Source: Oscheius onirici (Eukaryota; Nematoda; Chromadorea; Rhabditida; Rhabditidae). From it: DNA of 64,000 nucleotides. Shown here one piece after another: positions 1 to 12,291 of this stretch (positions are counted from its first letter, which is position 1; each line of letters begins with the position of its first letter). The notes under the pieces are model-generated. The model did no database searches. It was not told the origin of the DNA and was given only the letters and a program-made list of their open reading frames with translations. The stretch covers positions 7,068,001-7,132,000 of the forward strand of contig OW051472.1 in assembly GCA_932521025.1 (NCBI GenBank), given 5' to 3'. Position numbers and translations under genes: made by a program.

Positions 1-228
1 CAGAAGCCTTCATTTTGCTCATCACAATACCCGTTTTATCATGAGTATAATCGGAATGTATCAAACTGGGGGTCTACTTCGAGTCTAAAAAAATTTGGGG
101 CTCTTGTAGAGCAATAGATTGCAATATACAGTAATTTTGATGGTGAAAGTAAAGGGGACGTTTGTAACCAGAAGAATACCCGAAAGAAATCACAGGGAAA
201 TGGGAGACTAGATTGTGAGTAAGAATGT

Positions 229-3200
229 CTACAGGGAATTTTTACGCCTAACCGGGATCCAGGCCTGCTGATCCTCTTCTTCGCTCCGTTCCGGCGAGGG
301 ACGAATCGTCACGTCCAGAAGCTGTTGGGCCAAAAGACGAGCACTTTCTGCTTCCGAACTCGTCTCGGTTGGACACGTTGTCGTCCTCGAAACTGCCGAA
401 TCCGACGACGGATAGTCGTGTGAGCCGAGAGGACGATTCCTCTTCCTTCTTTTCTTCTTTTGATTTTGGCTGAGAGCTGGCGCTGCTGCTGGTGTAGGAG
501 CTAAAAATTTGAATAAAACTAACAGAAGAAAGGTGTACCTCTAGCTGCTAGAGCTTGATCAATCTTGAGCTGAACCAGCCTCTCCAATGCGGCCGGATCT
601 GGTTCGGGATTCCGTCGTCGACAGATGTAGAAGGTGATAGCAGTGAAGACGAGAATTGTGACGCATTGGCTGGCCAGGATGTAGAGCAGGACCTCGTCTA
701 GCTGGAAATTAAGAACTAATTGGTTGACGGCGAGTACGGAAATCTATGTCTGCTAAATTTTTTTAAGGAAAGTTTTCGATTAAATGGTCGCTTTACATTC
801 TGAGATACTTGTAACACGAAAATACGCATAAGCGTACGATAAATATTCGGGAAAACCAACAGGGCAGTACAGCCTAGCATAATATATTTAGTGATGAAAT
901 AACTTTTTTTTAGAGAAAAAAGCACGAACTAACCGTCCATAGAGAATTCCTCCATTCGTCTCCTTTAGCGACATAATGCCTGACCGCCGTATTGTCCTCA
1001 GTTCGGCACTTGTCCTTCTCCGGGATCTGCCAGCTATAAGCGATTTCCGACGCCGATATCCTCATAGAATGGAGCCATTGCGACAGGGCGTCCATCTCTT
1101 TTCGCATGATGGTCAGTCGCTCGGCGATGGTTCTGTTCAGCCGCGTCTCGACACCTTCTGCCACCTCTTGAGCCGTCTTCCTAGCCTGTTCCATGTGCTT
1201 TTTGTGCTCATCCGTCTGGGCGACGTACTGTCGACTCAATTCACTCAAATACTCGGAAGAGAGAGACATATTGAGCTCCAGAGCCGCAATTCTCTTGTTC
1301 AGCTTCATGAAGACGGATTCCTTTAAAATAATTTATAAGAAAACAAATTGAAAATAAGCTCACTTTATGACTAATAGATGCCGCTGGAAGAGCTTCATTC
1401 GGGGTTGGTTGAGTGGGAATCGGCATCGTCACGGACGGCTCTTCTATCCTGATTTCAACGACTGGAATGGCTTCGACTATTTCAGGAATCTCGGTGACGA
1501 CTTCTGGCGATTCCGGAGCAAGGACAGCGTCCCGTTTTTCGTGCATTTGACGCTGATGAAAGGCGAGTCGTCGTCGTCGTTGTTTCTCCGAAAGCAGGCG
1601 ACGAGATGGTAGGGCTAGCGAGTCGATCGGGATTCTGAAAATTTGTTTTCTTACAATTAGACGGTAACCCCTCTTCAAAATGAACAAACTCTATATCGGC
1701 TCGACCATATCCCAAAATGTACTCCAGATAATACACTACCCCTTATTGTAATCTCGTACAACGTCAAGAGACGCCAAATGTCATGACTCACGTCGAATTC
1801 TTCGCCGGCGGTCTCCAGACAAAGACCCAGCAGAGATGAGTCGGCACAATACACGAGTCATCCAGCGGACAGACTTTACAGAGCAAAACGTCGAACGGCT
1901 TGTACTTGAGGGCCGTCTCCGTCCTTCCAGTCAACTTGTTCTTTACGACCTTTACGAAGTTGTTGAAAATCTTTCCTCCCTAAATGTTCATTCTTGTAAA
2001 GGGACTAAAATAGCGTCAAACCTGGTCAACAATCTCCTGAACGATCGGTTTCTGTTCATTTTTCGGCACGATAACAGGTTCGGCCGTTGGAGGTGGCTCG
2101 ATAGCTGTTGGCAGCTTGGGAGTCTCTGTTGTGGCTTCAACCGTCGGCGCTTTGATTTGGACAGGAGCAGGAGGAGCTATCGTTGTGGGTATTTCTTCGA
2201 CGACAGGAATCCGGACTTCGGCTTGATTTGCCAGATGGGCCTGAAAACGAGGTTTTTAGTCGCTCCTCCGGTTCCAGCGACTAGGTATAAAAAGAGCGAA
2301 AACCAAAATAGAGTGGAAATGAAGAAATTACTGTTTTTGCTCTCCAAAAATGTATATCGTCGAGGTATGGAACGAACCATGACTAGGCCGAAAACGTACC
2401 TCGTACTCGTACTCGTCGACCATCGACGATCCCATGACTTTGAGCACTGATAGCGTGCAATAATGCTCATTTCCGTGATGTGAGACTAGTTCGATCTTGA
2501 TCAGCTTAGCGTAGAGCCGACTCTCGACGTTGAATGTTTGTAGTTGGCGTGTATCGGCCGCCGTGAAATTGCCCAAAGACTGCCAATCCGAGCCGGAACG
2601 TTCGGCCACAAAGACGCGAAAGTCCTTTGGTCCCGAGGAGAAGAGCTCAAAGTTTCCGAAGACAATCTGCTGCGGCTGAATCGTCTCGCAGAGCTCGAGG
2701 ACGAAGTACTTTTCGCCGGCTTTGACGCACGGATTGCGCATGTACTCGTCTTTTTCCTAAACTTATTTTTTGTCAAATTAGTTGGAAAAAGCGCTACCTT
2801 ATCGTTTAGTATAGCCTTGGTGTTCTCGGCTTCTGGATTACTGATTAGGATTTTGGCTCCACATTCGCGAGAAGCGTAGTTTCGAGACGGAGCAGGTGGA
2901 CTGACGACCGGTGTTGGAGTGGCTACGGCAGGGGCTGTCTGAAAACCAATGTTTTATGAAAATTTTGGGAAAATGACAAAATTCTAACAATGTTTTCGGA
3001 TAGCTTTCAGAGAAAGCTCCATTCATATTCGCTAATCTAGCACCAATTCCAACTTTGGAGGCATTATACACAATTTCTGACCTTTTTTCAGTTTGAGCAA
3101 AAGAGTCGTGCGTTGAGTTGAACTCTATAAAAATCTGAAAAACTAACCCTTCTCTGTTCCTGCTTCAACTTTTCCTTGGTCCATTCGTCAAAAGTGGCGA

Positions 3201-5280
3201 TAGGCTGCTTCGAGGGCTCGTCCGTAGCTGGCTCAGAGTCTGCTGAAGCCACCTGATTCCTAAATTAGCTTATATTATTGATACAGAAATAAGACCTTAC
3301 GTGATAGCACTGGGATCCGTCAGATTGTTCGTACAGTTCCCGGTGGACGGATTCCCTGGAAGTCCAACGTCGACACTTTCAGTGAGATTTTCCGTCTCGT
3401 TGTGGCGCAAAATGACTGCTGGAGAGGCCTCATTTGGACACGCCGACGAAGTTCTGAAAATTTAAGCTATTCCGTTCCGAAAACCCATTTGCATCAGATT
3501 AGCACACAAATTAGACAGTTATCTGCTTATTCTTGGCGAGTAAATTAGTGAAGAAACAAATAAAACTCGCTTCCAAAAAGACTGCATACTGCTGATTCAC
3601 ACCGTTCGCAAGTTCAGACGGAGCTTATTTTCCACTAAAATGCATGACACGCGCTATTTGCCTAATCCGCAGGTGTACGCACACCTGGATTATTAAATTT
3701 CGAAAGTAATTGAAATTCGCCCAAATCGGGAATATCAATGGTTTTTCTCGCGTGTAGCAACGGTGTCTCTTTCTTTCTCAGAAAGAGACATTTCGGGCAG
3801 CAGCAGCCGGGAACCGGTTGGAATTGTGGTCCACGTAGCTCTAAAACAGCGCCACGAGGATTTACGTCTCCTCTCAAGTTAGGCGAGGAATAATAAGGCT
3901 ATAAATTACTTACTAGTTTATGGCTTTGTAGAAGGGTTTCAGAATGGAATGAATTTGGAACGGAGAGAACTCTCAAACAAAGCAGTTTTGATACAATTTA
4001 TATAAGGTTCAGTTACCATAGCAAAAATCTCGAACGTTCGACCTGCTTCTTGAGAAAATGAACTCAATTAGGCGCGGATTGCAAAAAAACGGGGATGTTT
4101 GTGAGGCGTTCAGAGATGGAATGACGACGCTAGCAGATAGGAATAAAAATAAATTTTTTCTGGACCACAGGGTTAAAGCGAGCGTCCGGCTACGAAAAAA
4201 GGTCCCATCACGATTGCAGCGGGTCCCGACACGATCTCATCCCAAAAGTTTTATTTTCTCGTTTTCGACGTTTTACACTCATTTTTTCGTTTCCAAACAA
4301 TGTTTAATCGATTCAACAACAAATTTTACATCAGATAAGTATATTCCGAAAACAACAATCTAATAAAACTATAAGGAAAAAGCGAAAACAGGGTTTCTGT
4401 TCTTTCCTAAGCACAGCAATTTTGATAACGGAATAGACATAACTGGTGTAAAATTTGATGCGGAATCGATTAAACATGGTGTGAAAACGATAAAACGAGT
4501 GCAAAGCGTCAAAAATTAAAAATATGCAAGATCGTGACGGGACCAATGCCAATTGGTCCCGCAGCGGTTTTGGCATTTTTGGCATAGCCGAAGGCTTCCT
4601 TTAAAAGACGGAGGAAAAGACCGTTTCCCAGTATTTTGTCACAGTTATGGGTGTAAGAGCTTTAGGGGAAAAAGTATCTTCCAGAAGAAAATTCTAGTTG
4701 AGGGACTCTTGACTCATAGTTCAGTAGTTTGATTAAATTTGCACAATACCTGAGTAAAGGTATGAGTCGGTAACTGGTTTTTAGTTTCAGAGATCAAAGA
4801 CAAAAACGAATTCTCAGATTAACGCTGCCGCCGTTTGTCTTTCTGTCCTCTGATACCCCTCAAAATGCAAACAAAACGAGCTTAAATCTATCAATCAGTC
4901 CTCGAGAGATATTTTATCAGTAGCAGCGTGATACGGCGTCAAGCTTTGTAGCGTCATGTGGGGGTCACAAGGAAGAAGGACGGGAAGAATACCAAACATG
5001 GTTTTTGAGTTCATTAGAACATGGAAAACATGGTTAGAAAAACACAATTTTAGATGACAGGGAGTCTATTTTGCACTGCCTACAGTGGAATGTGTCTAGC
5101 GGAACTCCAAAAGAAGGAAAACCCGTGAACGAGGCAAAGGATTAAAAATGAAGCTTTTTGATAAACTGAATAAGAAAAGTCTCACCTAAAAAGGCAGCAA
5201 AGAATAATAAATACTAGTATGAATGGTTGTAAAAAGCAGTATTGGAATAAACTGACGGCCATGGCGTCATTGTCCAGCAT
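229..5280 (-). CDS. SUCO: SUN-domain protein of the SUCO/osteopotentia (SLP1) type
   Basis: Members of this family are ER/nuclear-envelope membrane glycoproteins that aid folding or stability of membrane and secreted proteins. Exon 1 (5280-5186) encodes a hydrophobic signal peptide. A 1.7-kb intron follows, then exons at 3453-3301, about 3257-3150, 2940-2800 and 2755-2403. The SUN domain (about residues 135-280) opens with [12 protein letters not shown] and contains [29 protein letters not shown] and GSSMVDEYE, all typical of the SUCO subgroup. A Pro/Thr/Glu-rich stretch, a short conserved Cys-containing exon (about 1985-1792), a coiled coil starting [20 protein letters not shown] (about 1320-930), one membrane helix (about 700-640) and a basic tail ending RRKNSL complete a protein of about 780 residues. 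Domain order matches human SUCO. All intron phases checked agree. The start at 5280 was chosen for the signal peptide; an internal in-frame ATG at 5262 is also possible. Confidence 0.9.
4173..4604 (+). mobile_element. TTAA-flanked MITE, copy 1
   Basis: This 432-bp unit lies inside the first intron of the SUCO-like gene. It starts TTAAAGCGAGCGTCCGGCTA and ends with the imperfect inverse, GCCGAAGGCTTCCTTTAA, giving terminal inverted repeats of about 22 bp with TTAA at both ends. The interior holds a second inverted repeat: a segment around 4290-4335 (with TTTAATCGATTC) recurs in inverse around 4450-4475. A related copy in the opposite orientation sits at 62015-62367. It has no coding capacity. 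TTAA target duplication is what piggyBac-type transposases produce, so piggyBac mobilisation is an inference; a TA-duplicating family is the alternative. Confidence 0.75.
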
Positions 5281-6449
5281 AGACTCTCGCCCTCTAAGAC
5301 GATATGATCTGTTGCAGGAGGAGTGGTCGCGGCGCCTCTCCCTAGATCCGGAAAGCGGGAGAGAGACTTTTTGGTAAAATCTAGAGGTGTTCACGCGGCG
5401 AAAGGCGCCAGCAGAAGTCGTCAAGCTCCGCCTACTTTCAATCAACACATGTGCCCTCTCCGACTAGATCAACACGAGGGCAAGCAGCTGATAACCTTTC
5501 AACTGCTGAATTTTCGATGTACACGAAGAGTTAGAAAAAGTAAGAATGAATGAATCCGGTGGTAAAATAGAGGAGAGAAAATTAAAGGCGGTTTCGTGAT
5601 CATAATTGTTCTTCCAGCCAGAAGTAACCCCTGGGATATTTGGAACAGAGCTGTCAGTCGTCAAACATTTTTTGATGATCCACGAGGGTAGTGAAAAGGG
5701 GACCCAATTGTAATGTTACAGCTGTGCATGGTCATCGCGAGTTTCTTCTGCAGAATCTAGAAACCGAAACTTACATGAAAGTGTCGGGAAAGCTCCTTCT
5801 CTGTGATAAACCGATGTTGTATGGGCCGAAGGCTGGAACTGTTGTGACATTGTCCGATCGGGCGCCTCTGAAAATTCGATTTTTTTGCCGATGTCACTTT
5901 CTACCCAATTTAAACAAGGTTTTTCTTCACTTTTTACACTGAAATTAATGGAAACTTCCGCCGAAACAAATGCCACGTGACTGAGTGTTTAACAGATATC
6001 TAGCAAGTTCCTGGGACAGTGCTTAGTAATTTTTCGCGAAAAGCCATGTCAATAGGAGCAGTTGAGCGGAAAAAATGAAAATGTTCGTAGGATCATTCAA
6101 TCATGCAAATCTACGTCCAGTTGCTGCAGAGATGAACAAAGCAGCCAGATTTTTAGCGGAACTTGCAGAACATTCTTCCGATATTTCCCACAAAAGGCAG
6201 GACAAAACTTACAATAAGATTAGAAGCTGTAGTAAAAATGTATTTAATGTCGTCATTTTGTCGTCTCTGCACTCACTTTCATTCCCTAAACTCTATTTTT
6301 GATACATCCGTATTTCCAACAAGATATTCAGCCGATAAGAACGACTCGCATACAAAACGTTAAGGTTTACAAATAAAAGTTTACTGAAGATAGGGAGACC
6401 AGTGACAATTACCAACACGGGATAGTATAAATACGGGGATGGGGGAAGT
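5281..6449. other. Intergenic, no gene seen
   Basis: This is the 5' flank of the SUCO-like gene and the 3' flank of the proteasome gene. Short open frames on both strands (for example 5691-5942 and 6075-6302) lack family similarity, consistent splice sites or biased codon use. I see no RNA gene or repeat here. Confidence 0.5.
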
Positions 6450-7545
6450 TTAATCTTCGCGGAGTCTGATCTTCTCCTGACGAATAGATTTGCCAGCCTC
6501 GGCAATAACCAGATGAATCGAGTCTCCGGTCGAGATTTCTCTTTCAGCAGCCGAACGGAAAGCATCTTTGATGAGAGAGATGGCTCGCTCGATGGTCAAC
6601 GGCGGCTTCTCTCCATTTTCAGACAGGGTCACGTGACCGACCTGAAATTTAGTTTATTTTACACGTAACGTAATCACGACATTTCACTAAGCAAAAAAAA
6701 AAGAAAAAAAAAGCTCACCTGGCAATCGAGGAAGGGAGTCATCATGGGCTCAGCAGCTCCGCCAGATTGATAGGGGACTCTCTCGATACATCCGATCGGA
6801 TCGTAACTAAAGACGGCTCCCTTGCCATTCTCGTCAATTCCGGCCAAAATTGCTCCGGTATAATAGGGGAAGAAGCGTTTGTAGTAGAGATTTCTGGACA
6901 AGAGTTCAGCTCCGAGGTCGACGGTCATGTCACTGCGGTAGTCGAAGCGGTACTTGTGAAGACGGCTCTGTATTCTTTTTTAGAAGAAAACTATTCAAAA
7001 ATCCAACCTGGAGGACTCGCTTTAGTTGAAGAACATCTCCGTAGAAACCGGATGTCGCCAGGATTATCGAGTCATTGCTGAAAATGGAAATATTTAAAGG
7101 ACTGTAGATAGAAACTTACAGAACGTGAATCTTCTCGGCGTTTCTGCACAAAATGTTGACATCGAATTGGGTCATACGCGTATCACTGGCCACGACGACA
7201 AAGTTGTCTCCGGAAAGAGCACATGTCGATCTGAAAGATATGCCGTGTTATCAAAATTTGAGCAGAGAGAGCCATGTATCTATGTCACCAGACAGTTTGA
7301 AAATAGACTAAAGAGGAAGATTTGAGAACGGGGGAAAAAATCATGGCTCGCCAAAAAAAAATTTCGTTTTGCAGAAAAACTGACCCTCCTTCCATGGAAT
7401 AGGGATTCCATCCGTGACGTTCGATATGACGAGCAGTCTTCCAGTCTGGATTGGCTTCGGCATCGGCCATGGCGTGTTTGAAAGCCTTCATCGCGGCCAG
7501 AGGATTGGTCTTGGGGTCGTAGGGAATTCCGAAGGAGGACGACAT
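6450..7545 (-). CDS. pbs-6: Proteasome subunit beta type-1 (beta-6)
   Basis: This is a structural, non-catalytic beta subunit of the 20S proteasome core in cytosol and nucleus. Exon 1 (7545 to about 7387) encodes the N-terminal extension ending WNPYSMEGG, where catalytic beta subunits would have the processing site; there is no Gly-Thr catalytic start. Later exons encode GDNFVVVASDTRM, ATSGFYGDVLQLK, SRNLYYKRFFPYYTG, GKGAVFSYDPIG and the C-terminal AAEREISTGDSIHLVIAEAG. The end, KIRLRED, is typical of the family. Length is about 258 residues, as expected. It is transcribed away from DDX47 across a 618-bp gap. Stop is TAA at 6450-6452. Confidence 0.95.
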
Positions 7546-8163
7546 CTGAAAACGTTGTACTTCGATTATATTTCAATTAAAGTGAGAAAATCCAATAGAA
7601 TACTCGATGATAGTGTTTTAGGTCTCGAGAAACTTTAGTGGACTAAACGTTCATAGAAAACGTATACGAAGAAAAATGCATGCAGTGGAGCATGACAAAA
7701 CAAAGTAAGCATAATCGGCACAACCAGATGAGCTGCGTAAACGGCATGCACTTCGTAGCAAGAAATGTTCGCAAAATGGCTCTAATGGAAGGCATTTTTT
7801 TGCCAGTAAAACCTTTTAAGTCTGGCTTTTTCCATACTTTTTATATTTGGATTAACTTCGCTGAGCATTTCAGTCCTTTCGTATGACGCCAAAACAGTTT
7901 GCAGGGTTTTTATCAGTAATTTTCACAAGCAGCCAGGAAAGGGAAAGAAAATTGGACGAAAACATCAAGCGCCTTGTGCGCAGAAAGCCTTGAAAATAAA
8001 CCGCGTTTGAATTGCCGCACTTTTTGGTCTCGAAACGACTACCCTGAAAATCAATAAAGTACTGTTTCTGCGGGTTTTTGGCACTTCCTCCAAGTATTTT
8101 TCTTTTCTGCTATCATTTCTCTAATTAATAGATTTACTTTTTTCTCGTTTAGATAGCTCAAAA
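7546..8163. promoter_or_regulatory. Shared divergent promoter region, pbs-6 / DDX47
   Basis: These 618 bp separate the start codons of two housekeeping genes that point away from each other, so they must contain both promoters. I see no clear coding exon. No specific factor site can be assigned from sequence alone. Confidence 0.5.
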
Positions 8164-9962
8164 ATGTCTGATTCTTCATCATCAGACGGCGAGGAGCAGC
8201 TGAACGACAGTCTTCGCAAGAAGAAGCTCACCAAAAGGGTGGAAAAAGGTAATGATTTCCAGTAACTTCCAAAACGAATGTTTCAGAGGACGGCGAAACG
8301 GGAAATTCGCTAGAAGAAGAGGAGCTAGAAGATCCCACAACATTCAAAGAATTGGTTAGTCATCTATTTTCCTCACAACTTCTGAATATAGGGAGTATGC
8401 GATCCTCTCGTAGAAGCCTGCGAGCGATTGAACTGGAAAACGCCGTCGAAAATCCAGTGCAAAGCCATTCCAGCTGCTTTAGAAGGACGAGACGTCATTG
8501 GACTCGCTGAAACTGGGTTAGTTCTCTTAGTTTCTCTCTTTTTACAACAAAATACCTAGATCCGGAAAAACTGGAGCATTTGCCTTGCCCATTTTGCAGG
8601 CCCTTCTTGACAATCCACAGAAGCTGTTCGCGCTCGTAATGACGCCAACACGCGAGCTGGCTTTTCAAATCGCTCAGCAATTTGAAGCTCTCGGCTCGGG
8701 AATCGGTCTTTTAGTCGGTTTGTCTTATTTTCAAGCTGTTTGTAATAAAATTGTTTTCAGCTGTGATCGTTGGAGGAGTTGACATGGTGACACAGGCCAT
8801 CGCTCTGGCCAAAAGACCTCACATCATTGTTGGTAAGCTTTTTTCTCTTATAAATTTTTCAAAATCACGTTTAAAGCCACTCCCGGTCGTCTGGTCGATC
8901 ATCTCGAAAACACGAAAGGTTTCAATTTACGCGCCTTGAAGTTCCTCGTCATGGACGAAGCTGATCGCATTCTCAACATGGATTTCGAGGTCGAGCTGGA
9001 CAAAATCATCAAAGTTATCCCAAAAGAGCGCAGGACGTTCCTCTTTTCTGCCACAATGACTAAAAAGGTTTGACTTACACAATTTTCGAAAAAATAGCCC
9101 GATCAGGTAGCCAAGTTGGAACGAGCCTCGCTGAAAGATCCTGTCCGTGTCGAGGTCAATTCTCGATACAAGACCGTCGACAAGCTCAAACAGAACTACA
9201 TCTTCATTCCGCACAAATTCAAAGAAGCCTATCTCGTCTACATTTTGAACGAGTTGGCCGGCAACACTTCCATCATATTCTGCGCAACTTGCGGCAGTGC
9301 CATGCAGATTGCTGTCATGTTGAGACAACTCGGAATGCAGGCTGTACCCTTACATGGACAGATGGGTCAGGAGAAACGTCTGGGATCGTTGAACAAGTTC
9401 AAAAGCAAGGCCAGGAACATTCTTGTCTGCACGGATGTGGCTTCCAGAGGTCTGGACATTCCACACGTCGACGTGGTCATCAATTACGACGTTCCCAACG
9501 CTTCGAAGGACTATGTCCACAGAGTGAGTTATTTTGGCACTTTTCTCGAAAAGTCAAAACTTAATTCGATTTTTTTTTATTTCAGGTCGGTCGTACAGCT
9601 CGTGCTGGAAGAGCCGGATCGGCAATAACCTTCGTGACACAATACGATGTGGAGCAGTACCAGAAAATCGAATCGCACATAGGTAACGCTTCCATTCTTT
9701 AAAAAACGTCTGAAATGTAGGTAAAAAGCTCGTAGAATACCCGTGCGTCGAGAACGAGGTCATGCTGCTCGTTCAACGGACTCAAGAAGCTTCGGAGGCC
9801 GCGAAACAGGAAATCAAGGAGATGAACGATCGGAAAAAGAGCGGCAAACGGCGTGGAAATGATGACGATACGGAAGAGGCCAGCATGGGATTCAACAAGC
9901 GCTTGAAAAAGGGCGACCAGAAGAATGGAGGAGGCAAGATACACATTAGGAAAGGACGATAA
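8164..9962 (+). CDS. DDX47: ATP-dependent DEAD-box RNA helicase DDX47 / Rrp3
   Basis: This nucleolar helicase is needed for 18S rRNA maturation. The product is about 455 residues in roughly nine exons. After an acidic N-terminus ([16 protein letters not shown]) the motifs come in the expected order: Q-motif region [16 protein letters not shown], motif I AETGSGKTGAF (split by an intron near 8517), PTRELAFQ, the GG motif, [13 protein letters not shown] in [14 protein letters not shown] in LFSATMTKK, then in domain 2 [18 protein letters not shown] and [13 protein letters not shown]. The tail is lysine-rich (HIRKGR end). The catalytic set is complete. The stop is 162 nt before the next gene on the same strand, which suggests cotranscription. 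Confidence 0.95.
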
Positions 9963-10124
9963 TCTTCCCTTTTGTTTTTGTTATGTTTCGTACTTGTTCG
10001 ACCTCAATTGTTATCTGTTACACATAAAAATCGTTCATTTTCGTCTAGATCGCAAGTTACAAGTTTGTGTTTCTTCTTTTACCTCCTTTTGACAATTTTT
10101 TACGTATTTCATAGCCATTTCAAG
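9963..10124 (+). promoter_or_regulatory. Intercistronic spacer of a likely nematode operon
   Basis: Only 162 nt separate the DDX47 stop from the next ATG on the same strand, the usual distance between nematode operon genes. The sequence is U-rich and carries acceptor-like trinucleotides just before the next ATG (TTTCATAG, then TTTCAAG directly before the ATG), either of which could accept a spliced leader. No classic AATAAA is obvious; ACATAAAAAT near 10020 may serve as the cleavage signal. Operon status is an inference. Confidence 0.4.
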
Positions 10125-11270
10125 ATGGAAAAGAAGCGTCTCGCTTCGGAACAGGAAGAACCGACTATTTTGATAACTATCCGGAGCATGATGTTCGTCT
10201 ACGGAGACGCCGAGCAGCCGCTTGAGAGTTGCGAGAACTTCGTCCTGAATCTGGTGAAGCATCAACTGTTACAAGTCGTCAATGAAGCCTATCAAGTCGC
10301 CCAGAAAGACAAGTGAGCCTTTTTTTATTCGTGGAAAACATTCTCATAATGTTTCTGCTCATAAGCAACCTCATTCGCTCAGTTTTGAGATGCTACCGTC
10401 TGGTTCGCAAACAAATTTTCAGGTCTCCCGAAATCCGGCTGAAGGATCTGATCTACGTGATGAGATACCATGTCGACTTCATTGCCAGGCTTCTCAGATA
10501 TGCTCAGGTTTGTCAACTTTCTTTGCAATGATGTCTGTCTGTCCGAAGAGGTGTCCGCATAGTCGTCGAAACTTTCCTTCGTGAAAGCTGTTCAATTTAC
10601 AGGCCGCCCAGAGAATAGCCGAAGTGACGAGAGACGCTGAAGACGAGGAGAATTCTGTCAAAAACAAAAAGTGAGATTTCTTTCTCCAAAAAAATTTCAA
10701 TTCCAGAATGGAAGGAGCCTACTTCTCGTTGATGGACATTGTCAACGCCTGGGACATGGAAATCACTGCTGATACTCTCGAGGTACCACAATTTTCCTTC
10801 AAAAAATTTTTAATTTTCAGAAATCGGACCCTTATTTCGACCAGCGACAACTGCGAATGGCCAAGCGGGTCGGCGAGCTATATGACAAGCAATACGAGCG
10901 ATTTACGGAGGCGCGAAAGGCCAATTTCTGCAACAGTACGAAGAAGGGCATGAGGAAAGTCAAGGACCCGTTTATCACATGGCTCGGCAACCCTCCGCTG
11001 GCCCGTTTCGGTGACTTTGTACTGGCTTTTATAGCCAGAGAAACGGTGGCCTCGATCACGGACGATGCTGCAACTCTCAGAGCTCAGGTTCGTTTTTTTT
11101 GCCCAAACTACCTTGTTTTCCCCAATTAAACAGCTTATTTTCAGGAGCCGAAAGGCTATTTCCTCAACGACGGCTTTGAGAACCAGCTCCAGATGCGCCA
11201 CTTTGAGCAGGCTCTCCGTAGAAATCTTAAGTACCGTCGGAGCGGCAATTATCTATTCGGAGTCCTGTGA
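10125..11270 (+). CDS. SUPT3H: SPT3-like histone-fold protein (SAGA subunit; TAF13-related)
   Basis: SPT3 carries two histone folds and links the SAGA coactivator to TBP. Exon 1 encodes IRSMMFVYGDAEQPLESCEN, the signature of the SPT3/TAF13 first fold, followed across an intron by KDLIYVMRYHVDFIARLLRY. Later exons encode an acidic linker and a second fold with PPLARFGDFVLAFIARETV and HFEQALRRNLKYRR near the end. TAF13 itself is only about 120 residues and has one fold; this protein has about 280 residues and a second fold region, so SPT3 is preferred. Introns are short (near 10314-10422, 10508-10601, 10670-10707, 10782-10820 and 11088-11144). The stop is TGA at 11268-11270. Downstream gene in the likely DDX47 operon. 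Confidence 0.75.
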
Positions 11271-12290
11271 TCCATCTCCAGTCAATAATCATATGTGTCA
11301 TATCATCCTGTTATTTTGTTCGATCTCCCATCTCGTTTTTTGATCGTTTTGATCCTTCCTGTTGTTATTATCCATATTAATCAGTAAAATATAGTTTCAA
11401 ACCGTTGTTTTGTTCCCTTTTTGGAAATGGAGATTGCAAGAGCGAGATTGGAACCTTCGGTAAACTACAAGCTTGTAATTTTTGGAGTATTACATCCTTT
11501 GGCAAACAAAACTTATATTTTGAAGAAACTAACAAATAAAAAACCTACAATTTCAAAAAACAATATAAAAGCTTCCGAAAGAAATCACAAGCACAAGGAG
11601 TTGGACAGAGGACGGATGGCGACGACTCCTGACCTCGACGTGGTGGCGATTCTGCTCTTCTGCTGCTGTCCGGTAGCCACTTCTGTACCAAAATGGGAGT
11701 TTTCACCTCTCTATTGACCCTTCTCTCCTGTTGTTCAACACTTTCCAAAGCCGTCTGTTTGTTGTCCACATCTCTCTACGATTTCTCACAAACCCTTCGT
11801 TAGACTGCTGTAGATTTTACCCAACCCGCTTCGTATTCTCCTCGACAGGAAGAACGTTCCTTCTAGTAGAGAGACGTATCTTTGCTGTTAGACTTCAAGG
11901 TCTTCGGGTCGATGACTACCTGAACAATTTGATGATATTCATCCCGCCTACACTCAAGATCTCCTTTGTTTGTGATTCAGATATGTAGCTTTACTGGGGG
12001 ATTGAGGCTACTGAGTTAATCTGACGGTGATATCTGCCTCCTTCACTCGGTTTCCTTTTGTCCTTCCAAGGACTTTTCTTGAAGACAACTGCCTCTGCCC
12101 TTGGCTCTGTTACCAGACTCTTGACGCTCCTGTTGTTATTCTGTTGCTACACTCCAGTTCTAAAGACTGATGTTCTCTACCCAGTTCTGTACTGTCGTTC
12201 TATTACCCTTCATACCCATTAGTCTCTTCTTCCCAGAGCAACTACTGAATACCTTTCCCCAATATTTTTGCACAATAACCCGAATCTTGC
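11271..12290. other. Intergenic, no gene seen
   Basis: This stretch runs from the SPT3-like stop to the first recognisable receptor-like sequence. It is AT- and pyrimidine-rich on the + strand. The open frames at 11421-11717 and 11731-11988 show no family motif. It may contain promoter or first-exon sequence of the receptor L-domain gene, including a signal peptide that I could not find. Confidence 0.4.
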
Positions 12291-12291
12291 A

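Noticed and set aside
4058-4363. Open frame with [18 protein letters not shown], recurring at 62157-62360
   Set aside because: The similarity of the two translations is explained by the two MITE copies, not by a protein family.
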